In this document: positions 23,531 through 36,919 of the stretch, one piece after another
Position numbering within the stretch: the first letter of the stretch is position 1
Layout: every line of letters starts with the position of its first letter
NCBI GenBank assembly: GCA_964057225.1
Contig: OZ059898.1
Location: 7,378,001 to 7,442,000, forward strand
DNA from: Auanema rhodensis
Taxonomy: Eukaryota > Nematoda > Chromadorea > Rhabditida > Rhabditidae
Length of the DNA stretch: 64,000 bases
Reading direction: 5' to 3'
The notes under the pieces: generated by a model
Told to the model about the DNA's origin: nothing
The model's database searches: none
What the model saw: only the letters and a program-made list of their open reading frames with translations
Program-made: the position numbers and the translations under genes

Positions 23531-25709
23531 TGACTCTCTCAAAATCACACATCTCCCTTCTTTCGTTCGTACTTAGTTCAATTCATAGTTTTTCTCCATT
23601 TTAAGCCTACGAGATACCAACAAGCAACAAGTAGCTTGCATTATTCAAATATTCATTCTAGAACATGTAAATGTTAGGACCGGATGAAATTTTGCTTCCT
23701 TTTTGCGAAATATGGCCATTTAGTTTTCCTCAGGCAAATGGTATATCATTTGCTTAAACATTTCTATTTCAATTAATAACTTTATTATCAAAATAATATA
23801 TTGTATTAATTCCACTTCTCTTGAGACAATCATTCTCCTGTCGTCTAGAAGTATGTTATACGGTGCTCTTCTCCTTATTCGTCGGCTTGCCTTCAATGCT
23901 GCTGCTGACCTCGTTGACCTCAGAAGCATCAAGAAAACCGGTCGCTCTTCATCTTATTCTTTCTCTTGTGTTTCTTAGTCCCTCCTCTACTAACTACTAC
24001 TTTTCTCTCTATCTATCACTCTAACTTTCTCTTACCTTTTGAAAGTCTACCTCTTAATCAATTTTACTCTGTTTATCATATTATTATTCCCTCTCTTTCT
24101 TCTTTTAATTTTCTGTTCCTTGTATCTAAGGTCATTATAAAATTTCTAATTGGTATGAACCATGTAGTATGTCTCCATATATTAAAAGACAAAAAAAAAC
24201 AGTTAAACTAGAAAAAGAGTACAGTTAGATCTCATATAGCCATAGAAGGTCATCTTTCAGAATCTTTGTAACTTTCCATCATTCCCTCCATCTCTCTTTC
24301 CCCTTTCTCTCTTCCATTCTACGTGTTATCCGAAATTTCGTTTTCTTTCTGTTTGACTTGTTTCTTATCGTTCACAAAGTCATTTTAATGACTACTAATC
24401 TAAGGACATCTTCCGAGGCTAGCCAATCATCGTATGACCCCCAATCTTACACTTATACTAGTAGAAATATATTTTTTTTGTTTCATAATTATAGAAACAA
24501 CTATGTTTCTGCAGTCACCACCAGTACGATAGTTCATCTTTCATATTCATTTGTGATTTTCTATTTTATGAAGAGAAAGAGAATGAGCTTTCTTTGAAAT
24601 CTTTTTTTTATGATTTTGCCTCTATTACATATTATTTACCTGATTATATATACATATATTCACAAAGTTCTAATGTCTTCTTTTGTATTTTTTTTAGAAA
24701 TTTTTCATATAATTTACAAGAATACTCTCTCTCTATCTTTCTCTATCTTTTTTTTTATTTTAATACATTGTATCTATTTCCCACTCTTTTCATGTCTAGC
24801 TGTCTATCTGGTCTACCCCTATTGAACTCTTCCTTTCTTTTCAAGTATTCTTTCTATACATTAATTTTCTAAAACCTTTACCAAACCTGTCTCTTTTTAT
24901 CAAATTTTTTCTATCTCAAACATTAAAACAGTGATCATATTTCAAAACCATTTTTTCTTTTATATATATATCTAAAGCTTTATTTTATTTTCTACCCAAT
25001 AATTATATATATATATATAATATATAAATAAGTTTCTTATATCAAATAGATTTTCTTCAAAAATAAGTATATTTAGCATTTTTTGTGATTTTTTGAAAAG
25101 ATATTTCGATTATTGATATAAGTTCAATAATGAAAAAAAACTCAAGTTTCTAACATTTGATTAGCACACATCTACAGAAAAATTGAATAGAAAGAAAGAT
25201 AGATAGACTTCTTTAAAACAAAAAAATTGAAGATTATCCAATTGTCTGAAGTTATTTCTTTTTCAACCAAGTACTCAAAAATTGCTATCTCAATATATAT
25301 ATTTCTTCTCTTATTTAAAAAGAACTGTAAACTCTATTCTATTACGTCAATCTCTGTATATCTGAATGATGTACATACGTACATATTAATTAGCCTATCA
25401 CTTCAAAATAATTTTCACGTAAATCACGTGAAACTTCTATAATCCACCATTTCAAATGATATCGTAGTTGAACTGGTTGCTTTCTTAGTAAATTATCAAA
25501 TTCTGTCATCAAATTACCTCGATTTTTGCTTTTTTTGGCTATTTCTACTTTTTTTGTTCTCTCAATCCCGTTTCCCTTCTTCTCACTCTATTCCATCTTC
25601 TATCTCTCTTTATCATGTTAGCTCCATATGAATAGCTCGTACTTATCGTTCAAGAGTGCTGCTCTTTTCTTTTATCCAACGATTCAACCTACTTGGCCTT
25701 AATGAAGCT

Positions 25710-25726
25710 CGTTGTAGCCTACAACG
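25710..25726. repeat. 17-bp perfect inverted repeat
   Basis: Arms CGTTGTAG and CTACAACG flank a single C. It sits in one of the less AT-rich islands of the desert and resembles a dimeric protein-binding site. No factor is recognised. Confidence 0.6.
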
Positions 25727-28700
25727 CTTTAACTAAAGTTGCCATAAAGCATTAAAGAAATTTGAATATCACATCCCCTATTACCAGCAGCAAATTGTCC
25801 AAAGTTAGTTCTAAGTCCATTTATATGCACCGATTGAGACCTCAAAGTCGATTTACTTCATTTGACATCTTTTTCCTGCACATTCTATCCAAATTTCAAG
25901 TGTCTACATCACCACAATATCATTTCCTTATTGGCCAATTGACCAATTGCTGATGAGTCGTAAACTGATGAAGTTCCAATCCAGCAAAGAATTCTGTAAG
26001 CTTCATCTTCGTTGAGACAGGAAAAGCTCAGACAAATTGGTGATGAGCTTTGCCATTCCCTATGTCAATTTGCCACCATAGATCATTTCAGCACTTAGTA
26101 TCTCTACAGTTTCTATATCATACATCGAGTTTTAATTTTATATTATATTGAATATATCACTATGTTAGTGTAAAATATTACAAAATTATTTTCAATTTTC
26201 AAAATGCTCATAAAAAGAAAAAGAAAAAAGAATTTCAAGAATTTTCTTTTCTTTTAAATAATTTTTACAAACTATTATGTCAATATGAGTTATGCTTACA
26301 TATTGTATATTCAAATAAGAAAAAGTTCATGTTATATATATATAGAAAGTCCAATTTTATTTGATCGTTTGGATCATCCGCTTCAAATGCTTGCAATGTA
26401 GAATTTTTCTTTGAATTTTGAGCAAATATTTTAGTTCTATCCTGTCTTGAAATTCTTTATTGTTTTAATTCTCATCCATTTCTTATTTTCTTTGTTATTA
26501 TTCAGATAAATATACATTCAATCTTAATTATACTAGGTATTGTTAGAAAGAAACTATATATAGTTTGAGATAAAGTAATAACTTGTGAAACATCAAACCC
26601 TAAAAAGACAAAAAGTAGAAACTATAATCCTACTCTTTCCTTCAATACTCTTTTCATCCCTATTTTCTCTCAGCATCTGCCCACTTTCATTCGCTTTGGG
26701 AGGCCATCATAAGCTTATGTTGCCTTATAGCCTATGACACAGAGCTCCAATTGAACAAAAGTATTCTTTTGATTATACCAACAATGAAATTTCATGTCCC
26801 TTATAAAATCAGAATCTTCGTTATTTCCTTTTTGTTACTAACTCAAAGAGGTGAAAAGCCCGAGCAGTAGGAAAAAGAAAAGGAAGAGGAGGAGCGAGTA
26901 GACCTGGCTCTCGAAGCTACTGTCTGCAGTCCTTTTTCGCCGACGGCAATTTGTCCTTTTTTTGCAAACACCGTCTGTTGGCATTTACTTTTATTCTACG
27001 ACGTTCACACGAAAGCATATGTATGTATATTCAAGAAACTTTTTCAACTTTTATTTCAACTAGAAAATTTTTTGTTCATGTCCAAGTTCTGACGATCATT
27101 TGTTATATCTTCCTCATATGTCTTCATCAAAAGTTAGAACTGGTATTCATATATTTCCTGACTGGGTGGCTAGTATGCTTTGAATTTTCATTTTTTTCTC
27201 ATAAAACAATTTGGTTGAGAATTCATTTGGGGCTTAAAAAAATTCTGTAAAGTAAAAGCTGCAGATGATTGATATACGAGAAAAGCTATACCAGCACTTT
27301 TAGTGTTTCATCAAAGTCAAAACACAATAAACTACGAATATAAATCTAAGGATTTATATATTCTTGCCTTCTTCATCCTCTCTTTCTTCATTGTATTCAA
27401 GTTATAGTACTCATTGTTTCAATCTTTCTATCTCCTGTTTTGATTATTTGACTAAACTTGTTATAATTATACAATTTTAAATTATATGTAAATATATTAA
27501 ATATCGTTTTATTTTCATTTTCTCTTTCAGTTTTTTTCTTTAATTATACTTTATATGTTTTAATATTTTCAATTCAGATGCCACATTATGCTTAAGACAA
27601 AAGCTAATATATATTGTTACTCAATGATTCAAACACATTAAATCTGACAAATATCAATTGCAAGTTTTCAATATTTTGCTTAAATCTTTAAGCTAATCTA
27701 TAAATAATTTGTTTGATAACTTAAACAAATTTATTTTATTCGAGCAATTGATAACTTATGTTCATACTAATTTTATTTTGTATAGTCTTCTTCTTTAAAA
27801 TAATCTATTTATAATAATAATAATCACAATTTAATATATATAAATATTTTTTTTGAGAAAGAAAAAAAAAGAAACGAATATAAATCTAAAAATGTTAAAT
27901 ATGCTATTAAACGAATAATGAATTATTAAGCTTTTCATCGTTATCTTCTTTGCCCTCATATATCCAAACACAATATACACACACATATATATATATAATT
28001 ATAAAAATAATATATATATATATACATTTATATTTATATATTATAATATAAATATAAATATATGTATATGAATGTGAGCTTATGAGAAAAATCTTTTATA
28101 CTTTTCCTAAATTGCATGATAGATTTTCTATTTTTTTTAGTTAATCATCATCATATTTCATTCTTATATCTGTTTCTTGTACCATCTTATTTCAGTTTAT
28201 TCTTCACCTGTTAACAGCTGAATAACAATGAAATTATGAAACAGATTTTCAATAAAAGATTAAAAAAAAATTTATTTGACTAAAAAACATTTATTCATTT
28301 AATTATTAATAACTTCAATAGAATAAGGCAGTTTTCAAAGAAACTATTGTTATGTAGAAAGTTGTAATATTGCATATGGCTTAGTTTTAGCATCATCTGT
28401 CAAGTCCATCATAACGACATTCGATACTCAGCATCCTTCTGCTAACACCAGACCCTGCTCCAGCTTCATCCTGAAATGCTTCTGCCACGTCTTCCTTCTT
28501 CATCATTAACCCTAATCATCACCATCATCACAACAGCATTACTCTGTCTTTGAACTGAGAGAAGAGCAGTGATAGTACACAGCTTAGCCTAAATTGAAAC
28601 TTCTATGTAGAGGTTAGCAGCTTGATGTAACATCATTTTCTTCATGTTTGTGCCAATGATTGAAGGCATTTCCCAATGAAAAGATGAGAAATCATAGAAA

Positions 28701-30488
28701 TATTTCTCGTATCACCTCTCAACTTCTATTGCTTTTTCTTTTATCCTCTTCTCAGTACTTCTTAGCTTCAGAAGCTGCATCTCTAACTCTATAACAGCAT
28801 CTTCGTCTAACTTAGACTTCATTTTAGTGCATACTGGAAGAACAATAAAGAGTATAGAGGATTAGAATATATAGATTCATATATGGAACCACATCTTTTC
28901 TTCATTTTATTCTTCTTCTTCCTCATTTCCCATTTTTTTAAGAAAAAAAAACTTCTTCAATTTCTCAACGAACAATCAGCTTTACTCTAAAAATGGCTGT
29001 GCGTATTTTTCTTTTTTTGTGCTATCTTTGCCTCTTTCTTAGGAGAAAAAAGAAGATAACAATAACTGGATCGTTTAAACTGGGAGAAATTGTTTTATTT
29101 TCAAACAAAATATTCTTCAATTTCCTTACCAGCAAAAGAGATTTTTTTTTAAATTTCATCAAAAGCATTTACATTGAAACAATTTTACAAAAAAACAAAA
29201 CAAATGTTTTATAATGAAGATGATGATAAGATAAACGAAATGAAATGTCTTTTTTGGTGTGTAATAGACAATTTATATCTATATAAACTTAACTATATAT
29301 ATATATATATGTATATGTATATACATAGTATATTTATATATATATATTGACATTTATAAGAGACAAAAACGATAAAAATTCAAACATAGATGGAAACAAA
29401 GACAGGAATGAAGATTTGATGAGAAAATTTAATGAAACTATGCATCTAAAGATGATTCATTTCTGTGAATTTTCTGATTTAATATTTTCTCTTCTATTCT
29501 CTCTATGGTACATTTCTAGTAACTAACTTCTTCCATTCTCTCCTTTCTCTATCTCTCTCTCCCATTCTATAACACGCAGCAAGCTCAAAGTTCGAAAAGG
29601 TTGCTACTGATGAACTGATGAAGCTTCAGAACTCGATTTAAAATTTCAATGAGAATCTCAATGTGATGGACCAAGAAAGCTTTTTTTCCATATATAATTT
29701 TACTTTCTTCTTTCCCCTTTTCCGTTCCAAATTTTTTTTTGAATCATGACGTCATCTGATTTTCCAATCGTTTACGTGATATAACATATACATACACGTA
29801 CATTTTCTATCTTTCTCCCTCTATTTCTTACTTTCTTTATTTCAATCTCTCTTAACTCTTTTTTTCTTTTCAATCTTTCCTTCATTCTTCCTATACAAGT
29901 TGCCATTTGAAATTTCTAGAATACGAATATCTAATTCTCGCTTTTCAAGGATGAAGAGTCTATATATCTAAATTTTCCAAGCTGTCTATTCAGCAACATT
30001 AATCTCATTCCATATTCGGCTATTCAGGTGCAAACCTTATTCGTGCGAGTGTCTGTTTATATCTGAATGAATGTCGTTGTCATCTGATTCGAAGACAACT
30101 GACCCGTGGAAGCACTGATTTTTGAAATCTGAAGTTACGTCCTTCCGTCTTTCTAAGACTGCTTCACAGCTTAGAAAAAAAATTAAATTTTATCACATTT
30201 CAACATTCTTTTCGGTTTTCATCATGACTTATATTGAAGCTGATTTCAAATTCGCCACGGATATAGAGAAAAAGCTTTTGCACTCAGAAACATATTTGAT
30301 GTTCAGACAGGCTTAACTAGAATAAGAAACATGAAAAAATCATATACGATATCATATATGTATAATTATATCAAATTTTTATTCAAACACTTCAAACCAG
30401 GAATCCAGAAAGAACCATTAAAAATTGAGTAAAGTATTGAAACTTCAGTACATAGAGGCACACATTAATTTCCCTCGATATTCAACTA

Positions 30489-30492
30489 TCTC

Positions 30493-30523
<31 letters not shown>

Positions 30524-30528
30524 CTTTC
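30489..30528. repeat. (CT)n microsatellite, interrupted
   Basis: CT dinucleotides with TTT interruptions at roughly 14-bp intervals. Confidence 0.85.
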
Positions 30529-32036
30529 GACCTCTTTTAGTATTTCTCTTTTTCTCTTTTAATGTATATATCTTTCCCTCATACACATACATATACACAC
30601 AGTTACTCTCTTGCTTTCCCTCACTTTTCATCATCATTTCCCTCTTTATTCCTTTCATAGTTATGATTATAATCAATTCTTTCATGATTTATTCTCTATC
30701 TCTTTAGTATCTATAATCTTTCTATAGTCTTTTTCACTCTCATCATCAAATGTCAATAAAATCATGAATTAGTTATGATGATGAACATGGCTCTCTGTGA
30801 TTGTGCAAACCCAATGTCCTCTCCTCTATTCCACATATCAGATGTTTGCCTATTTTCAGATATGAAATCTTTTTTTTTCCTTCATATTCTTCCAGTTTAT
30901 TTATTGTATAACATATTATATCTCAAACAGCTAAAAATAATAATCAACAGTTTAAATGGAAGGACTACATATTAGCTTTCAGTTGGCTAAATTTATTAAA
31001 ATTACTTTCATATGTTAAGATGTAATCATATAATTTTTAAATTTTATATTTAAGTTATTCTTTGTCAAATTTATACTCTCTTCATTAGATAATTTTAAAT
31101 TCTTCATATTTGATTCTGAATTGACATCATGATCGACTAATTATTTAGTTTTTTTTCTTTTCATTGTCAACTCCTCAAAGGTTATTTTAACAAAAAATCG
31201 TTTGATGATATACTATAATTGATGTTTTTGTCTCTTTGAGGAACTAGATAACTATATGAAAAACGATAAAGAAACGACAAAAAAAGAGAATTCATTTCAT
31301 GAACAAGGCCACCTTACGGCTCAATCTACGTTTTCATCTCTTTCATCTATGCCTTCCTTTTCTCACCACTACTTCCCTCATTCTTTTGTTTTAATTTCTC
31401 AATAGTTGTAGAGGAAAGCATTAAGACCATAACTTCATATATAAAGATTGTATGAAGAGAAAGAGAATGTAAGAGGTAATCAGTTTGGAGTAAAACAGTA
31501 GTCGAGTTAGGTGGTAGAACTACAGGCTACTGACCTTAGTCTTTCCTTTCACTGTTCTCGTCTCTTTCTCTCTATAGATCTCTCCATCTCTCTTGTCTAC
31601 CTTTTTCTTTTTTAATTTTTTTCCCAATGTAAAGGCCATTTACAATCTTTTCCATCATTAAGGCATGCCTTTTACCACACAAGCAGTCTTCCAATTTCTT
31701 TTTTTTTTTCAACTTTCCGCACAGTTCCATAATATTTTCTTATGATTAAGATTGTCATGCTGATCAATCGAACACTTGGCATCTTCTTATCTTTTCAAAC
31801 ATTCTCAAACTTTATTTTGTTTTGAAAATATTTTGGAAAACTATTTGATCTAATGAGAAATAAATCCTTTTCATCGATTTCTGTATGATCAAACTATTCT
31901 CGTCCTATCTTCTCCCTCCACCCATTTTCAAATAATGCTAATATAGAAAATCAGTTTGAATGTATCTACTCTCTGGCTCACATTCCTTCTCTTCCTCTTT
32001 TCCTCTCATTCTCTTATTTTCTTTCTGTTTGTCTCA

Positions 32037-32074
32037 CATACTATATATATATATACATCTATATATATAGTATG
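32037..32074. repeat. 15-bp inverted repeat with 8-nt loop
   Basis: The arms CATACTATATATATA and its exact complement flank TATACATC. AT-rich, so it could form a cruciform or simply reflect TA slippage. Confidence 0.7.
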
Positions 32075-32307
32075 TATGATTAAATATGTTTATTTTTTAT
32101 CGTTTAGATTATTTCTCGTCTAATTTTCACTCAAATAGTCTTCCTTTTTTCTAAAAAAAACTTTTTTTTACATTTTCATTCACCGGTTCTAATGTTTAGA
32201 AATGAATATGCTATGCATAGTTATCAGATTTCCAATCGAGAAGTCAACTATGGCTTGTCTACTTGGTACAGCTTTCCTTGTGATATTCACAGTTTCACCC
32301 TGATCCC

Positions 32308-32309
<2 letters not shown>

Positions 32310-32352
<43 letters not shown>

Positions 32353-32367
32353 CCTCTCTCTCTCTCT
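32310..32367. repeat. (CT)n microsatellite
   Basis: About 58 bp of CT with two CCCT interruptions. Confidence 0.9.
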
Positions 32368-33593
32368 GCCTTTTTTTTATTCTTTCGTTTACCCTCTACT
32401 TCTGATGCCATTATATTTATTTCTGCTATCCTCGTAGTCTCTTCCTCTTTCAATTTTCTCAATCATTTCAATCATCTCAATAACATCACATATTCTTCCA
32501 TTCAGGTTCACCCAGTCATTTTCTTTCAAATTTGCTTTCTGACCTTTTATGGTCGCTGATTTTTAAAACGCCATGGAATATTCTTGAAACTTTTCGTTGA
32601 ATTACTTTTATTTTGTAATTTACATGAGGAAAACAGATTCATTGAACTAACATTATTATTAAACATAGATGAAAACATTGCCATTTTCTCTTGAAATCAA
32701 CACCATTGTTCTAACAGAAGAAAAACTTTTTATTTTTGGTTTTTTAATAATTTTTTTTGAAAAATTAAGAAAAAGAAAAAAACGGTTTTCTAATGATTAT
32801 TCATGGCTTGTATCATCAGCATCCTCCATTTTCATCATCATCATCTAACGAAAGGCTAAACACGTTGTACATATATTGCAAAGTTTTCGTTCTATTATTC
32901 GCATTTCTTTATTATTTGTTTTCTTTTATTATACATTTTACATATAATATATAATATATTTATATATTTATTATATATATTATATATATATGTAGTAATA
33001 TAGTTATATATATCTTATTAATCTTATTTATAATTTCAGGAATATCTGATTTGTTATCCTATACCATCTACATTATCCAATGAAATCTGGTTGAAGGACA
33101 TCCAATCGAATATTCTGATACTTGAAAGATTTTTTATACGGCAAAGTTTATCTTAATTTCTTATATTTCATCTGTCTTTTTATTTTATGTTATAACTAAC
33201 TATACCATATAGTTATTTTGTAATGGAGTATAAAACTTCTAAAACCAAAAATCTCCGGCAAAACCATTTGCAAATCAAAAAGAAATATGTGAAACATACC
33301 AGTTTGCAATATTCTCTTATAAATGCAATTTTTGTTTAAAAAAATTCTCTTTTTTTCTTATTTTTAATTGTTCAACATTTCTGACTTTTAATGCTTCTGC
33401 TACCATATATAGTCCTATGACCTTGTACTTCTGGTTCAACGACATCACTTACAAGCACAAACACTAAATTCAGAATAGAAAAAATAATTTTTACTTAATA
33501 ATCTCATTTTTTTGGTCCAAAAGAAATAATTTGTTCTAGTCAAAACGAAGGAAATTCAATTTTTGAACTGATGACGAGAATAGAAAAAGAACC

Positions 33594-33596
<3 letters not shown>

Positions 33597-33686
<90 letters not shown>

Positions 33687-33687
33687 G
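33597..33687. repeat. (GA)n microsatellite
   Basis: About 90 bp of GA dinucleotides with one AAT interruption. Confidence 0.92.
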
Positions 33688-33884
33688 GGAAAAAGCATAC
33701 TTGACTTATGTAAATTTATCAGACTGATAAATACTATTTGTATATATAACGATGTAAAATTTAAAAAAGCGAAAGTTTTATTTAAAAAGATGAATAGTTG
33801 AAATGATTAGGTTGAATATAGTCTGTATATTTGAATTAGATGCTAATTATTTCTCTGTTATTCAAATACTTGTTAAACTATTTG

Positions 33885-33889
<5 letters not shown>

Positions 33890-33940
<51 letters not shown>
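33890..33940. repeat. (TA)n microsatellite
   Basis: About 50 bp of TA with a single G near the right end, 200 bp after the large GA tract. Confidence 0.9.
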
Positions 33941-35382
33941 CTTTAACACATTTTCTATTGATATTGATTCATTTGAATTTTTTTTTTTTGAATTTGTTGA
34001 ATTGATTTTTGAGATGATGTTTAGAAAGAAACGGGACTGATGGTAAAAAGTGTTGAAGTACCCATGTTTGATGAGAAGTTCTTGATCAATCATAACAGAA
34101 ATATCAAATATTCTTTAATATAACTAGAAGATGTTTAAAGAAATGTTTTATGCCAAAAGAGTTTCTACGGAGTTTCTACTTGGATATTAATCTATATTTC
34201 ATCTCTATGAATAGTAAATTAGAATCCATTTAGTTAACTATATCGAAATATTTCTTTTTTTTGTGAATTTTTCCATGAAACCTCTTTGATTCGTTGGTTC
34301 TATGATTTTACTTTTTTTCATAATTCTAGAAATAAGGTTTTCAATACTTATTTTGTTAGATTTAGACTATTCTTTTCTTTTCTTGACATCTAACTCATTA
34401 TATATCTAAGTCATAAACATTTTAGTTTAGAAAGAGTGAGAAAATTAGAGAAAAAGAGAAAAAAAAGGTTAGATAGAGAAAAGAGAGACTACAGATTGAG
34501 AGAGAGTTGTAGAAAGGTACAGATCAAGGTGAACCTATCTGGATTCCCAGTATCCATATAGGGCAATGGAAAGACCTTCTTTCATCTCCCTCATTGAGAG
34601 TTTCTATCCTAATTACAGTACGTCTTCTTCTTTACCTCTTTTCTATAGAATATTGCCTCGTTCTTGCAATAATCATCATCATCGTCTTCTTCGGGTTTTC
34701 TTTAGCCTCAACTTCATCATCTTTGGTTCCGATTTTCAACTAGATTTCAACATTTCTCTCTCTCTCTTTTTCTCTTTCTTTCTATACCTTCCAGGCTATT
34801 CTCTGTGCCATTAACATAACTGTTGGTTTCTCGTAAGCAGAGGTTTTGACAGTATAAGAGAATAGTCTAAGGGAGATGAGAATATGCAATATTTCATTGA
34901 AACACACTTCGTATGGCATTTTAGAGATTTACTAAACTTTTCTAAAGTAAATCCTCTATTCATCTTAATATGCTTGTTAAACGATATATCGTCTTCGTTC
35001 TGTTCATACCTTTTCATATTGTAGTTATGATGATGATGTATTGTGCTGATTCTTCAAAAGAAAATTTACCTGTCGTCTGTTCATCTGTTCTCATAGCCAG
35101 TCCATTTAAGGGTCAAATCTTAAATAAGACAAAACTGTGCTTCAATACATTAAGTTGATTAAAAGAGAGATGACGAAGAATAATCGACCATCAAAGTCAT
35201 GAACCTGACGATAGCTATCTCAAGATTTTCTGAAAAAGATTGATAAGGCTGTACCAGGCTACTAGACGAATATCTCTCCCTAATAAACAGTCTAGCTTAT
35301 CTGTAATGCTATGATTTCAAGCTTGTCTATTGCTCTGTGTTACAGATTTGGATTGTTATTTTGTAGTTTTCAGAGGGTGCGT

Positions 35383-35388
<6 letters not shown>

Positions 35389-35423
<35 letters not shown>
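35389..35423. repeat. (GA)n microsatellite
   Basis: GA dinucleotides after a short AAAG lead-in. Confidence 0.88.
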
Positions 35424-35425
<2 letters not shown>

Positions 35426-36849
35426 TTCGAACAGTTCAGGAAATTAACATAGTTTCTAAGATTAAGACGGCAGAGATTATAGGTTATCATCAGGCGCAGT
35501 AGTAAATTCAAGGATTTTGAGCCATTTTCCAATTAAAAGTTAAAACTCTCTTTACTCTCTTTATCTTATTCTTTCCCTTTGGTTATATTCTCGCTTGATC
35601 TCTATCTCTTTGAGATTCTCTTCATCTCTTTAAAGTTTCTCTCTTATTGCTTATTGGCGGATAGTTTTGGTACAGAGGTAGAAAGAGTAGAGGGGAGTTG
35701 ACAATTATGAGTGACCTTACTCACTGGGGTCAAGAGCGTTCTATCTTCATCTCTTTCCATCTCACCCTCTCTTCTCTATCTATCGTGTTTCTACCAATAA
35801 CAGTCACTACCAGCCACCCATCTATAACTGCACCTACTGTCTTCTTCATTTCTTTTGATCGTCATCGTTTCCTTTCCCTTGATTCTCTCTCTCTATCTCT
35901 CTTTATCTTTTGCTCCCTATATCTCTATGTCTCCTTCTTTATCTGCCCCATTCACATATCTTTCTCGCTTTCCATTTGACAGTTAAGCTCATTCTCTAGC
36001 TGCTAATGTATTCTGGAGATGTTCGTGAATCAGCATTAGGTTGTTGATAACTATTAACTCAGTATAACCATTTCCTTTTGATTGTCTGCCACATTTACCG
36101 AAACAACTGGCTTCTTCATTATCATTTTCCCGCAAAAGTGATATTCATGTGTTCAATCCATATTTCTAACATATAGTTTGACTGAATTCTACTATCAAAA
36201 ATAAAATATAATATTATAACAATAGAAAAATATATAATATGCTATTTCTAATTAATAAAATATAGATATATAAGTTATTATAATTTAATATAGATATATG
36301 TATCTATATACATATTGATATATGAACATGAATATCATCAACATGTAATCATTATACTTTAAAACTCATTTTTGCCATAAACTATATTCTCAGATAACGT
36401 TATTGCTTTCAAGTTTTTGTGCCTGTTTCAAACATACGTAGTATGTTCTTTCAATATCATATTGACTTTTCACTCAGTAAAAGTACATTTCCAGCTGTTC
36501 TTTCATCGATATCTTTCATTCTAATTTATTATTTAAGTTTGCACTTTATGAATTTATTATTTTTTTTATATATTTATGTCTATTACCATTTTACTATTTC
36601 AATCTTAACTATTATATATCCATATATATATTATTTTATTTATTTATATGTTTATACTTTATATACTATATACATCAATATTCTTATAAATTAAAGAAGA
36701 AAAAAACAAAAATTAATTTATTCAATTGAAGTCTATATGGTCAAATCTTTGATGTAGTAACAATAATGAAAAGCGTATTTTCATTTGATTTTTGCTTCAT
36801 TCTTCCCATAAATGAACTCATATCATTCAAACGGCATCCTATTACACAA

Positions 36850-36915
<66 letters not shown>
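36850..36915. repeat. C10 homopolymer joined to (CT)n
   Basis: Ten consecutive C (36850-36859) run directly into about 55 bp of CT repeats. Confidence 0.9.

Positions 36916-36919
<4 letters not shown>

Larger units (their letters stand above)
22561..32309. other. Gene desert, central part with less AT-rich islands
   Basis: Almost 10 kb without a supportable exon. Islands less AT-biased than their surroundings lie near 22600-22830, 23860-23950, 25640-26100, 26690-26980, 28390-28670 and 29990-30140. They have no sustained open frame and could be regulatory elements, non-coding exons or decayed sequence. AT-rich palindromic DNA fills 27960-28080 and 29295-29350. CT tracts occur at 23504-23530 and 30489-30528. 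Confidence 0.45.
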
